The notes under the pieces are model-generated. The model had not been told where the DNA came from. It was given only the letters and a program-made list of their open reading frames with translations, and ran no database searches. A DNA stretch of 44,649 nucleotides from Lachnospiraceae bacterium UBA7160 (lineage in GTDB: Bacteria > Bacillota > Clostridia > Lachnospirales > Lachnospiraceae), in contig DKWE01000002.1 of the NCBI GenBank assembly GCA_002491565.1, forward strand, positions 1 through 44,649. Reading direction: 5' to 3'. Position numbers and translations under genes: made by a program. Positions 34,342 to 42,395 of the stretch are shown piece after piece (position 1 is the stretch's first letter; the number at the start of each line of letters is the position of its first letter).

Positions 34342-35400
34342 TCACAGAAAATTCAGCGCCACACGTGTATACGCTCCCTCTGTGCTTGTAATTTCCAGGC
34401 GGATGTCGAGCTGGGTGCACAGCTCCTTGACGATATACAGGCCCATACCGGTGCTGCCTCCAGTGCGTTTTCCGTTAGTTCCGGTGTAACCGCGCTCCGT
34501 TACACGAGGCAGCTCATAAGACGGGATGCCGATTCCATCGTCCTCAAGCGTGATTTGTCCATCCTGTGCCGCGATACGGACATGGCAGCCGGGGCAGTAC
34601 TTTGCACAGTTGATCAGAAGCTGCTTCAGGATAAACGTGACCGTGCGACCATCCGTGTGAAGCTCGAAATTGCCTTCCGTTTCGATATGGATTCCGGCAG
34701 CGATGAGCAGCTCCATCTGGCTTCGCACTGCATCCTGGATCAGAGCGTCCGCAGACACGTCACCGATCTGAATTTCCTTCCCCGGTGTTCGGATGCGCGC
34801 GTAGTAAAGGATACTCTCGGTCAGGTTGTCGGCACGCTTCAGTTCGCGGCGCAGCCGCTCCAGAGAGTCCAGGAGCACAGGAACTGCTTCCCGGTCAGGT
34901 TCTATTTCAGCATCCAGATGCGATTCCGGATTTGCAAGAAGCACACTCTCGATCACTGCCTCCTGCGCCTTTGTAAGGATCAGAGAGGAGGCTGTGAGCG
35001 GTGTTTTCATCTCATGAATCCAGCTCTCCACGTATTCACAGTAATCTTCCTTGTCACGCTTCGCCTGCTCCGCCTGACCAAGAGCGGAACGGGAGACGAG
35101 CTTCATCACGCGATAATACGCAAGCTCAATGGGGTCGGAAGGCTTCGGCAGCACCTCACCCAGCAGATATTTTTCCGGGAGACTGTCTGCGATGGAATCA
35201 AGCTTACGGAATCGCTCACGCGTCAGCAAAAAGGAGACTAGAAGCCACAACAAACATAGCAGCAAAAAGGAGAGTGCCATAATGAACAAAAACATCGGGT
35301 CCATTCCTGCGGCTGCAAAAAAAGCCCCGAAAATAATCAGCCCGATGGCAAGAAAGCACAGCGTGACAGCCTTGGAATAAAGATACTCAGAAAATCTCAT
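34342..35400 (-). CDS. BceS-type sensor histidine kinase
   Basis: The 352-residue protein has two N-terminal membrane helices (about 10-33 and 36-60) with almost no extracellular loop, the mark of intramembrane-sensing kinases that read the state of a BceAB-like transporter. The H-box is WIHEMKTPLT (about 127-136), the N-box KQLLINCAKYC, and the G-boxes DDGIGIP and TGMGLYIVKEL. Its ATG overlaps the TGA of the response regulator gene (ATGA), so the pair is translationally coupled. The bceAB pair follows about 160 bases downstream on the same strand, completing the module. Confidence 0.92.
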   Translation of the reverse strand: MRFSEYLYSKAVTLCFLAIGLIIFGAFFAAAGMDPMFLFIMALSFLLLCLLWLLVSFLLTRERFRKLDSIADSLPEKYLLGEVLPKPSDPIELAYYRVMKLVSRSALGQAEQAKRDKEDYCEYVESWIHEMKTPLTASSLILTKAQEAVIESVLLANPESHLDAEIEPDREAVPVLLDSLERLRRELKRADNLTESILYYARIRTPGKEIQIGDVSADALIQDAVRSQMELLIAAGIHIETEGNFELHTDGRTVTFILKQLLINCAKYCPGCHVRIAAQDGQITLEDDGIGIPSYELPRVTERGYTGTNGKRTGGSTGMGLYIVKELCTQLDIRLEITSTEGAYTRVALNFL

Positions 35401-36008
35401 AGGCGATACCCCACGCCACGAACCGTGCGGATATAATTTTCCGCGCCTATCCTGTGCAGCTTGTCGCGCAGGCGGTTGATATTGACATAAAGTGTATTTT
35501 CATCCACATACAGGCTGTTGTTCCACAGATCCTCAATGATTTCGGTGCGCGTGCACAGTGGCTTCTGCATCAGGCAGGCCAGGATGCGTGTCTCATTTCG
35601 TGTAAGCTCGGCCGACTGCTCCTGAAAATGAACCGTCATCTCAGTCAGATTGAGCGTAAGCTCCCGCACCTTCAGAACCGGACTGCTTTTTCGCTTTAAA
35701 AGCCGTGCGATCCGGGCGAGGAGCACGGAGGAATTGTACGGTTTCCGGATAAAATCATCGCCCCCGACTCCAAAAGCCACCAGCTCATCCTCCGCGGATT
35801 CCCGCGCAGTCAGAAAAATGACGGGCACGTCTGAGTGCTGGCGCAGTTTGCGGCAGATCTCATATCCATTCTCCTGCGGCAGGCCGACATCCAAAAGCGC
35901 AAGCTCACACGGCAGCTCTCCGACCGGCTTATACCCGTTTGCCGCAAGCAGCTCGCACAGCTCTGTCCGGATCGCGGCATCGTCCTCGATTACCAGAATT
36001 CTATCCAT
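35397..36008 (-). CDS. BceR-type (OmpR family) response regulator with shortened receiver
   Basis: The 203-residue protein has a receiver domain and a C-terminal winged helix (about 108-203; ending RTVRGVGYRL). The acidic pocket (Glu8, Asp9, Asp10), Thr67 and Lys89 are present and the phospho-acceptor is Asp40 in ALLDVGLP. In normal OmpR-type receivers that Asp is near residue 52-55, so about a dozen residues (strand 2/helix 2 region) are missing between NGYKPVG and CELALLD. The frame is intact. The ATG at 36008 gives the family start MDRILVIEDD; upstream open frame is non-conserved. By homology it switches on bceAB when the transporter is busy. Confidence 0.9.
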   Translation of the reverse strand: MDRILVIEDDAAIRTELCELLAANGYKPVGELPCELALLDVGLPQENGYEICRKLRQHSDVPVIFLTARESAEDELVAFGVGGDDFIRKPYNSSVLLARIARLLKRKSSPVLKVRELTLNLTEMTVHFQEQSAELTRNETRILACLMQKPLCTRTEIIEDLWNNSLYVDENTLYVNINRLRDKLHRIGAENYIRTVRGVGYRL

Positions 36009-36040
36009 AGTTTCTGTTCTCTCCCTATCATTTTTGAAAA

Positions 36041-36049
36041 TTCTAACAC
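36041..36049 (-). promoter_or_regulatory. Single TTCTAACAC motif before the response regulator
   Basis: The motif lies 33-41 bases before the response regulator start and matches the repeat before bceAB (34241-34269). It could be an autoregulatory site. Confidence 0.35.
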
Positions 36050-36133
36050 CCGGCACAGGAAAAAGCAAGCACGACGATCCCGTATTCTGATCGCTGGTAG
36101 CCGTAAACAATCATTTCTTTTCTGTCAAATTTC

Positions 36134-36162
36134 TTGCAGTTACGCACTTTTTTTGTTATAGT
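36134..36162 (+). promoter_or_regulatory. Sigma-A promoter for the GNAT-DUF3784 operon
   Basis: TTGCAG (36134-36139) and TATAGT (36157-36162) are 17 bases apart, 66 bases before the GNAT start. Confidence 0.65.
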
Positions 36163-36227
36163 TTGAAGCAGGGAGTGGCTGTGGCTTTTTCGTTGCGAAT
36201 TGGGATTTTCTAAAAGGAGGCAAAAAA

Positions 36228-36701
36228 ATGCTCAGACTTACAGAGGTTACGGAAGATAATTGGCTTGCTGTGGCTTCTTTATCTGTAAAGGACCATCAAA
36301 AGAAGTATCTTGCTCCGGCAATCGGCATTCTGGCAAGGGGGTATGTTTATCGCAACTGCAATGCCAGAATCTTTGTTATTGAGAATGACAGCGTCCCTGT
36401 TGGCCTGGCGCTTGTCAGAGAATTTACAGAGGAACCGCTCGGCTACGAGCTGCAGCAATTTATGATTGATCAGCAATACCAGGGCAGAGGCTACGGTTCC
36501 CTCGCACTGCAGCTGATTCTTGAAGAATTGCGGAAAGAAAACCATTTTGACCATGTAGAAGTGTGTGTGAAAAGAGAGGACACTGCGGCCATTCATGTTT
36601 ATGAAAAGCTAGGCTTTGTTGATTCTGGCTATATAGATGAAGAAGTGCCGGATTCTGTCAACCTGATCTGTTATCTCTCAGGAAATGGAGGAGGATTATA
36701 A
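36228..36701 (+). CDS. GNAT family N-acetyltransferase
   Basis: The 157-residue protein is a single GNAT domain. The acetyl-CoA loop is QQYQGRGYGSLALQL (about residues 83-97), followed by VEVCVKREDTAAIHVYEKLGF, a typical C-terminal motif B. It resembles spermidine or ribosomal-protein acetyltransferases in length and pattern, but the substrate cannot be told. AGGAGG lies before the ATG. Its stop overlaps the next start (TAATG), so the next small membrane gene is coupled to it. Confidence 0.88.
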   Translation: MLRLTEVTEDNWLAVASLSVKDHQKKYLAPAIGILARGYVYRNCNARIFVIENDSVPVGLALVREFTEEPLGYELQQFMIDQQYQGRGYGSLALQLILEELRKENHFDHVEVCVKREDTAAIHVYEKLGFVDSGYIDEEVPDSVNLICYLSGNGGGL

Positions 36702-37015
36702 TGACGGTAATTTGTTTTGGAATTATAGCGATTGCCTGCCTTGTCATTAGTTGCCTGCAGCTTCATGAAAAAGGAGTTCTGCTTAATAATGCCTATCTCT
36801 TTGCTTCCAAACAAGAACGAGAAACAATGGATAAAAAGCCACATTACAAGCAATCAGGGGTAGTTTTCTTATTTCTGGGAATCATTTTCCTAATTGAGGC
36901 AATTAATGTGATTTTGCAAATAGAATGGCTATTTTATTGTGTAATCGTGATTGCTTTGGTAACGATACTATATGCTATTATTTCATCTGTAACGATAGAA
37001 AAGAGAAAAAAGTAA
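36701..37015 (+). CDS. DUF3784-like small membrane protein
   Basis: The 104-residue protein has three hydrophobic segments (about 3-20, 52-68 and 73-95) and a hydrophilic loop with NNAYLFASKQERETMDKKPH, which has the look of DUF3784 proteins. The function of that family is unknown. GGAGGA lies before its ATG inside the GNAT coding end. It is in one operon with the GNAT gene. Confidence 0.7.
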   Translation: MTVICFGIIAIACLVISCLQLHEKGVLLNNAYLFASKQERETMDKKPHYKQSGVVFLFLGIIFLIEAINVILQIEWLFYCVIVIALVTILYAIISSVTIEKRKK

Positions 37016-37071
37016 AAAACCTGTCCATAGATCAGCAAAGGATTTCATAATATGCCAAAAGAGGGCCTGAA

Positions 37072-37587
37072 ATGAAGAACATTTACTTAATTGGCGGTAC
37101 TATGGGAGTTGGGAAAACTACCGTGTGCCAGATTCTGAAAAAGGAATTGCCGGACTGTGTGTTTCTGGATGGGGATTGGTGCTGGGATATGCATCCTTTT
37201 CAGGTAACTGCAGAGACGAAGCAGATGGTAATGGAAAACATCTGCTTTCTGCTGAATCAGTTTATCCAGTGCAGCGCTTATAAGAATATTATCTTTTGCT
37301 GGGTAATGCATGAGCAGGAGATTATCAATGAAATCGTATCAAAGCTGCAGACGAATGGATGTCTGGTACACAAGATCTCGCTGATATGCGGTGCAGAAGA
37401 ACTAAGAAAGCGGCTGCAGAGAGATGTGGATGCAGGGATCCGGACGGAGGATGTGATTCCCAGAAGTATTGCAAGAATTGACCTGTACAGGAAACTGGAT
37501 ACAGAAAAAATCGATGTTTCCCACATGACACCAGAACAGACCGCTAAGCAGATTGTGGAAATTACAAATCCCTTGTTTGGCTCTTAG
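37072..37587 (+). CDS. P-loop nucleotide kinase-like protein
   Basis: The 171-residue protein begins with a Walker A motif GGTMGVGKTTVCQIL (about residues 8-22), then FLDGDWCWDMHPF where small kinases bind substrate, and a LID-like region RLQRDVDAGIRTEDV. It fits the AAA_33/shikimate-kinase-like group of small P-loop kinases. The substrate is unknown. There is no strong ribosome binding site. A terminator overlaps its stop codon. It is convergent with the MATE gene. Confidence 0.75.
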   Translation: MKNIYLIGGTMGVGKTTVCQILKKELPDCVFLDGDWCWDMHPFQVTAETKQMVMENICFLLNQFIQCSAYKNIIFCWVMHEQEIINEIVSKLQTNGCLVHKISLICGAEELRKRLQRDVDAGIRTEDVIPRSIARIDLYRKLDTEKIDVSHMTPEQTAKQIVEITNPLFGS

Positions 37588-37611
37588 GAGCCGAAACAAG
37601 GGAAAATTTTT
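37570..37611 (+). terminator. Terminator overlapping the P-loop kinase stop codon
   Basis: CCCTTGTTTGGCTC (37570-37583) pairs with GAGCCGAAACAAGGG (37588-37602) with a single bulge; the loop holds the TAG stop. AAAATTTTT follows, so it may work in both directions. Confidence 0.85.
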
Positions 37612-37711
37612 AAGTTTCCACCGACTACTCTTATCCGGCAATCTTGCGGAAGTACGGTTGCTTCCCTTGTATCGCCAAGACCGCCTTACATCCTTTTGGA
37701 TTAGCTGCACC

Positions 37712-39046
37712 TCAATAGCGATACTTCTTTCGTTTCACAAAGAGAAATACCGCAGAGATTACAACCGCCATAACTTCCGCAACTACAATAGAAATCCAAA
37801 CACCATCAATCTCCCAAATCAGCGGCAGGAGCAGAACGGCAGCTACCTGAAATACCAAGGTCCTGAGGAAAGAAATTAATGCGGAAGTCACACCATCATT
37901 GAGTGCGGTAAAAAAGCCCGAACTGAAAATGGCGAAGCCCATAAACAGGAACGACAGAGCAAATATTTTGAATCCCGATGTCGTTAGTGTCATAAGTTCT
38001 ATATCATATCCAACGAAGATCTTTGCCAACGGCCGTGCCGATAATTCCGCTGCTGCAACCATGCTGATCCCGAAAGCACCTATCATAATCAAACTTCGGC
38101 GAAGCAGCCCTTTTGACTCCTTATAATTTTGCGCACCGTTGTGGTAGCTGATGACGGGAGCCACACCAATGGAATAACCAATGAACGCTGCGGAAAAAAT
38201 CATGCTCACATACATCATGACACCGTAAGCGGCAACACCGTTTTCCCCGGCATATTTTAGAAGCTGAATATTATAAAGCATACCGACAACGCTCATAGAA
38301 ACATTGCTCATAAACTCCGAGGAACCATTTGTACAGGCTTTCAGAATTGCTTTTCCGTCAAACGTTGTTTTTCCAAGCTGCAAAATACTTCTGTTTTTTC
38401 GGAAGAAGTAGAAAAGCGGGATGACGCCGCCGACAAACTGACTCATAGCTGTAGCAATCGCCGCGCCTGCGAGCTTGTATTCCTGCGGCAAAAGAATAAC
38501 CAGCACAGCGTCAAGAACCATGTTTGTAATACCTGCCAAAACAGTTACTGCAAGGCCAAGCTGCGGTTTTTCAGCGGCCGGAAAAAAGCTTTGAAATAAA
38601 AGCTGCAGCACATAAAATGGCAAAGCTGCCAGAATGATCCGGGCGTAAATAACGCAGTTTTCCAATAGCTCTCCTTCTGCGCCAAGTAAGGCAGATACCG
38701 GACGAATAAGGACAATACCCAATATTGCAAAAATCACGCCTAGAGCAAAGGCGACATAAACAAAAAGCGAAAAATATGCATTTGCTTTTTTCTTGTCACC
38801 TTTACCAAAGGTTTTTGCAACGATAGCCGTACCGCCCGTACCAAACATAAAGCCGACAGTCGCTACAATCATCAAAAACGGCATGATCAGATTGACCGCA
38901 GAAAAAGGCGTTTTGCCTGCAAAGTTTGATACAAAGAAGCCGTCAACCACGCCATAAATTGATGTAAATATCATCATTGCAATGGACGGCATGGTAAAGC
39001 GTATCAGTTTACCGTAAGTAAAGTGATCTGAAAGTTGAATCCTCAT
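37712..39046 (-). CDS. MATE family efflux transporter
   Basis: The 444-residue protein has twelve hydrophobic segments in two halves, the MATE fold, with SIYGVVDGFFVSNFAG in the first helix pair, a family signature. MATE proteins export cationic drugs or metabolites with Na+ or H+. I chose the ATG at 39046 (MRIQLSDHFTYGKLIRF), typical of the family; an ATG at 39067 would add seven residues, and neither has a strong ribosome binding site. It follows the MarR gene on the same strand with an 84-base gap, and both would be read from the promoter at 39609-39637. Confidence 0.92.
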   Translation of the reverse strand: MRIQLSDHFTYGKLIRFTMPSIAMMIFTSIYGVVDGFFVSNFAGKTPFSAVNLIMPFLMIVATVGFMFGTGGTAIVAKTFGKGDKKKANAYFSLFVYVAFALGVIFAILGIVLIRPVSALLGAEGELLENCVIYARIILAALPFYVLQLLFQSFFPAAEKPQLGLAVTVLAGITNMVLDAVLVILLPQEYKLAGAAIATAMSQFVGGVIPLFYFFRKNRSILQLGKTTFDGKAILKACTNGSSEFMSNVSMSVVGMLYNIQLLKYAGENGVAAYGVMMYVSMIFSAAFIGYSIGVAPVISYHNGAQNYKESKGLLRRSLIMIGAFGISMVAAAELSARPLAKIFVGYDIELMTLTTSGFKIFALSFLFMGFAIFSSGFFTALNDGVTSALISFLRTLVFQVAAVLLLPLIWEIDGVWISIVVAEVMAVVISAVFLFVKRKKYRY

Positions 39047-39130
39047 AATTTTCTTATAACCCGCCATGCTGTAAAATTGACATCAGCCGGCGCTGTATCC
39101 TGAATCCTCCAATCTAACATCAATGCTATA

Positions 39131-39568
39131 TTACAGTTTTTCGATTTGCTCGCGAAACGAATCAATATATTTTTCCATGTATCCGATATGCGCGTTGATT
39201 TCGTCCTCGGTCCAGGACTCAAAAGCGTCGGCTTCTGCATCAAACAACCTGGCTACCGTTTTTTGCACATATTCCTTTCCGATATCAGTAAGAACAACTT
39301 TTTTCGCCCTGCCGGAGTATTGTTCCAAAAAGATAATATGTTTCTTTTCCAAATTGCGTATAGCAGAATTTACCGTCTGTTTGCTTATACCAGATTGCTT
39401 GTAAATATCACTGAGCAGACAATCCCCGCCGTTGTCGTAAATGGTATAAAGTACGATTGAAGCACTATCCGTAAGGCCTAATTTCAAAGACGCATGATGA
39501 TAGAGGGAATCTAACTCGGCATTCAGATAGTTGATACGGTGAATTCTGCTGCAAATCTTCCTTTCCAT
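39131..39568 (-). CDS. MarR family transcriptional regulator
   Basis: The 145-residue protein has the winged helix of MarR proteins: LSDIYKQSGISKQTVNSAIR as recognition region (about residues 52-71) and the wing YSGRAKKVVLTDIGKEY. MarR proteins are dimers released from palindromic DNA by small molecules. The ATG at 39568 follows GGAGG by seven bases. Its promoter carries two near-identical operator palindromes (39579-39602 and 39614-39629), so it most likely represses itself and the MATE pump. Confidence 0.93.
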   Translation of the reverse strand: MERKICSRIHRINYLNAELDSLYHHASLKLGLTDSASIVLYTIYDNGGDCLLSDIYKQSGISKQTVNSAIRNLEKKHIIFLEQYSGRAKKVVLTDIGKEYVQKTVARLFDAEADAFESWTEDEINAHIGYMEKYIDSFREQIEKL

Positions 39569-39578
39569 GTTGTACCTC

Positions 39579-39602
39579 CAAAAGTATGAAATCGTACTTT
39601 TG
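39579..39602 (-). promoter_or_regulatory. MarR operator site 1
   Basis: CAAAAGTA and TACTTTTG form a perfect 8-bp inverted repeat around TGAAATCG. It covers the transcription start to ribosome binding site region of the marR transcript. Confidence 0.75.
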
Positions 39603-39608
39603 CAGCAG

Positions 39609-39637
39609 ATTATAGTATGATTTCGTACTTTTGTCAA
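39609..39637 (-). promoter_or_regulatory. Consensus promoter with MarR operator site 2
   Basis: On the minus strand TTGACA (39637-39632) and TATAAT (39614-39609) are exactly 17 bases apart, a perfect consensus. AGTA-TGATTTCG-TACT (39614-39629), nearly the same as site 1, lies in the spacer. Confidence 0.85.
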
Positions 39638-39754
39638 CAGGATTCAAAGAAAAATTACAAATGAGGTACGTCTGTTACAAGTAACAAGCAAAGAATATAA
39701 GCGTTTTCTCTTGTGCATTTTTCGGAATGTGCTCATTTATAGTTATAAATATAC

Positions 39755-39783
39755 TTGTCCATCTTGAAATCCTCCAGTATAAT
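39755..39783 (+). promoter_or_regulatory. Sigma-A promoter for the nitroreductase
   Basis: TTGTCC (39755-39760) and TATAAT (39778-39783) are 17 bases apart. This leaves a leader of about 170 bases before the nitroreductase start, in which I see no known RNA element. Confidence 0.6.
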
Positions 39784-39958
39784 ATAGTTGCATAATACTA
39801 TCGCTTCCCAATTGCCACATGCTGTTATAACTTGTTATCAGATTTTTCTTCCTGGGTAAACTCCATACAGTTCTGTAGGATGACATAAAACACAGTTGTA
39901 AGCAATGTTAGAGTTGGGGAATGCTTTGGAGAAAATATAAATTATACGAGGATAGAAG

Positions 39959-40558
39959 ATGCTAAAAGAAATTGTAAATCGAAGAAGCATACGGAAATAC
40001 AGGCAAAATGAGGTCCCTGTGGAAATGATTCAGCAGATTATTCAGGCTGGACAGCTTGCACCATCAGGAAAGAATAAGCAGCCCTGGAAATTTCTGGTAT
40101 ACACAGCACAGGCAAAGAGGGAAATTCTTATTAAGATGGAAGAAGGCATACAAAGGGAGTTAAATGGTAATTGTATGTTGCCAAATTCCGGTTATGGCTT
40201 ACCGGATGCACAGAATACTTTGCGGATTATGAGGGAAGCACCAGTCCTTATTGTGGTCATGAATCCATATGGAAAGTCACCTTTTGAGAATATTACGGTT
40301 GATGAGCGTGTTACAGAGATCGTAGATTCTCTTTCAATTGGGGCAGCAATTCAGAACATGCTCCTGGAAGCAGAACGTTTGGGATTGGGAACGTTATGGA
40401 TTGCAAATACTTGTTTTGCTTATCCGGAATTAGTAGAATATATCAAAGAGCCGGGACAGCTAATGGGTGCGGTTGCTCTTGGCTATGCGGACGAGATGCC
40501 TCTGCCGCGTCCGAGAAAAGCACTGGATGAGATTGTGGAGTATCGATGCCGCTTGTAG
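39959..40558 (+). CDS. Nitroreductase family FMN-dependent oxidoreductase
   Basis: The 199-residue protein starts with RRSIRKYRQNEVP (about residues 8-20) and APSGKNKQPWKFLVY, the FMN-phosphate contacts of the family, and has a C-terminal GTLWIANTCFAYPE and ALGYADE. Members reduce nitro groups, quinones or flavins with NAD(P)H. The substrate is unknown. The ATG at 39959 has only a weak GAGGA upstream. It stands alone between the MarR-MATE promoter region and the attenuated operon. Confidence 0.92.
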   Translation: MLKEIVNRRSIRKYRQNEVPVEMIQQIIQAGQLAPSGKNKQPWKFLVYTAQAKREILIKMEEGIQRELNGNCMLPNSGYGLPDAQNTLRIMREAPVLIVVMNPYGKSPFENITVDERVTEIVDSLSIGAAIQNMLLEAERLGLGTLWIANTCFAYPELVEYIKEPGQLMGAVALGYADEMPLPRPRKALDEIVEYRCRL

Positions 40559-40570
40559 AGCAGCATTAAG

Positions 40571-40607
40571 AAATGCAAAGTACCGTGCGACAAAATAAAT
40601 GCAAAGT
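40571..40607. repeat. 11-bp direct repeat after the nitroreductase
   Basis: AAATGCAAAGT occurs at 40571-40581 and 40597-40607. Its meaning is unknown; it may be a remnant of an inserted segment or chance. Confidence 0.4.
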
Positions 40608-40673
40608 GCTCTTTGAGAATAGTTCCTGCGATTAATTTGTTATTCAGGGGAATAGAGATTTTACAAATATTCC

Positions 40674-40702
40674 TTGACATACGAATAGAATTGTGATAGG
40701 TT
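40674..40702 (+). promoter_or_regulatory. Promoter of the attenuated GNAT operon
   Basis: TTGACA (40674-40679) and TAGGTT (40697-40702) are 17 bases apart, with TG before the -10. The transcript would start near 40710, just before the leader peptide. Confidence 0.7.
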
Positions 40703-40729
40703 ATTAAAAAAGTTCAGGAGAACAGGGAC

Positions 40730-40786
40730 ATGCAGAGCTTACATTTTACAATGAATCATATGTACATGTATCACGGACGTACTTAG
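40730..40786 (+). CDS. Putative 18-residue leader peptide
   Basis: AGGAG (40716-40720) sits nine bases before an ATG that opens an 18-codon frame, MQSLHFTMNHMYMYHGRT. Placement between a promoter and a terminator with competing hairpins makes it a likely regulatory peptide whose translation controls read-through. It is rich in Met, His and Tyr (4 Met, 3 His, 2 Tyr). Coding is inferred from layout; no direct proof. Confidence 0.6.
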   Translation: MQSLHFTMNHMYMYHGRT

Positions 40787-40800
40787 AAGTAATTGTGTTT

Positions 40801-40943
40801 CGATTGAATGCACAGTTACGCAGGTAGGTCTGATATGTCTGTGCATATGAATCGGTAGGTGTAAGTTATAATTCTGATAGAATGCTTGGAATAGCCGATG
40901 ATTTTAGAAGTGCACTAGACATGTAATGTTTGGTGCATTTTTT
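40801..40943 (+). promoter_or_regulatory. Transcription attenuator with competing hairpins
   Basis: Hairpin 1 pairs CGATT-ATGCACAG (40801-40815) with CTGTGCAT-AATCG (40839-40854). The terminator pairs TGCACTAGACAT (40911-40922) with ATGTTTGGTGCA (40926-40937), followed by six T. The 3' arm of hairpin 1, ATGTCTGTGCA (40835-40845), can instead pair with the terminator 5' arm with one bulge, so the two states exclude each other. This is the layout of antibiotic-inducible or translation-coupled attenuators. Confidence 0.75.
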
Positions 40944-40981
40944 GTTTGGAACGGATTGATTTCAGTTAAGCCGGAGGATTT

Positions 40982-41467
40982 ATGGAGATAGAATTATTGA
41001 GAGCAAATATTGGCAATGCAAAAGAATTACATACCATGCAAGTAAAAGCATTCAAAGAGCTGCTAGAGAAATATCAGGATTTTGACACAAATCCCGGAAA
41101 TGAAAGTGTGGAAAAAATAGAAGCACGTTTGAAACAGGACTTTACGTTTTATTATTTTATCTGTATCGGACAGCAAAAAGTCGGAGCGGTTCGCGTCGTT
41201 GACAAAAAGGAAGCTGTTAAAAACAAGAGAATTTCTCCTATCTTTATATTGCCGGAATTTCAGGGCAAGGGACTTGCACAGAAAGCAATCCGGTTATGTG
41301 AAAAGATACATGGAAGCGGAAATTGGGAATTGGATACCATTTTGCAAGAACCAAAAAACTGTCATTTATACGAAAAAATGGGATATCGACGGACAGGCAA
41401 AACAGAAGTCATTAATGAAAAACTTACATTGACGTTTTATGAAAAGAAGGAGGCAGATCAAACATGA
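40982..41467 (+). CDS. GNAT family N-acetyltransferase
   Basis: The 161-residue GNAT domain has the acetyl-CoA loop PEFQGKGLAQKAIRL (about residues 92-106) and HLYEKMGYRRTGKTE near the C-terminus. The substrate is unknown. CGGAGGA lies before the ATG. Its stop overlaps the start of the metallo-hydrolase gene by four bases (ATGA). Because the operon is behind a leader-peptide attenuator of the kind used by antibiotic resistance genes, drug or toxin acetylation is possible (inference). Confidence 0.87.
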   Translation: MEIELLRANIGNAKELHTMQVKAFKELLEKYQDFDTNPGNESVEKIEARLKQDFTFYYFICIGQQKVGAVRVVDKKEAVKNKRISPIFILPEFQGKGLAQKAIRLCEKIHGSGNWELDTILQEPKNCHLYEKMGYRRTGKTEVINEKLTLTFYEKKEADQT

Positions 41468-42315
41468 ATGTAATTATACTCGGCTCCGGCGGTTGTCTCA
41501 GCACACCAAGGGCATGTTGTAGCTGTCGTGTATGCACAGAAGCACGACAAAAGGGATTTCCTTATGCGAGAACAGGCTGCAGTCTGTTTATTGAGGATGC
41601 GAATATATTGATTGATACGCCGGAAGATATTAATGCTTCCTTGAATAATTCCGATATACAGAACGTGGAACGTATTTTATACAGTCATTGCGATCCCGAC
41701 CACACAATGGGAATGCGTGTGATTGAACAATTGAAAATGGACTGGCTTGCCGCTTCATTGGGAAAGAAACCGGATGACCCGATAGAAATTATTTCTTTAC
41801 CTGCAATTATCGAAGATATTAAGAAGCAAGGTACAAAGTACGGCTCATCCATTGCGTATTACGAAGCAAAAGGTCTTGTGCGTACAAAAGGAATTCGTTC
41901 CTTCAAAAATAGCAATATTTTGGTCGAACTGATTCCGGTAGATGAACAAGAGCACGTAACGATATTTATCATATCTTCTAACAGCAGAAAAATAATTTAT
42001 GCTCCATGCGATGTAAAGCCGTTTCCTGAATCAGAGAAATTTCAGGATGCAGATGTTTTGATTATTGGCAATACAATCGTTGGAGATGTATTAAAAGACG
42101 GCTTTGTATTGAGCGAGGATAACCCGCTGAGAAAGGAATTATTTTCTTTAGATGAAATCGATACGATACGGAAGCAGTATGGAATCAAAGAAGTTATCAT
42201 TACGCATTTGGAGGAGGACTGGGGAAAATCATATGACGATTATAGGGAATTGGAGAGAAACTTGAACTACATACATTTTGCGTATGACGGCATGAAAATA
42301 CAGTTAGATGTATGA
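41464..42315 (+). CDS. Metallo-beta-lactamase-fold hydrolase, PhnP-like
   Basis: The 283-residue protein begins with IILGSGGCLSTPRACCSC and CRVC, resembling PhnP-type phosphodiesterases with their structural zinc cysteines. The metal motif is SHCDPDHTMG (about residues 76-85; HxxxDH with Cys at the position often His), and later ligand candidates are YAPCDVKPF and ITHLEEDWG. PhnP-type enzymes cut cyclic phosphodiesters; the substrate here is unknown. Its start overlaps the GNAT gene, so the two are a coupled pair. Confidence 0.85.
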   Translation: MNVIILGSGGCLSTPRACCSCRVCTEARQKGFPYARTGCSLFIEDANILIDTPEDINASLNNSDIQNVERILYSHCDPDHTMGMRVIEQLKMDWLAASLGKKPDDPIEIISLPAIIEDIKKQGTKYGSSIAYYEAKGLVRTKGIRSFKNSNILVELIPVDEQEHVTIFIISSNSRKIIYAPCDVKPFPESEKFQDADVLIIGNTIVGDVLKDGFVLSEDNPLRKELFSLDEIDTIRKQYGIKEVIITHLEEDWGKSYDDYRELERNLNYIHFAYDGMKIQLDV

Positions 42316-42395
42316 ACAGATAAAGGAAGGATTCCTGATGAGATAGAGGAAAGACCTATCTGTTTCCGCAAAAGTATGATGCTGTAATAAATCAC

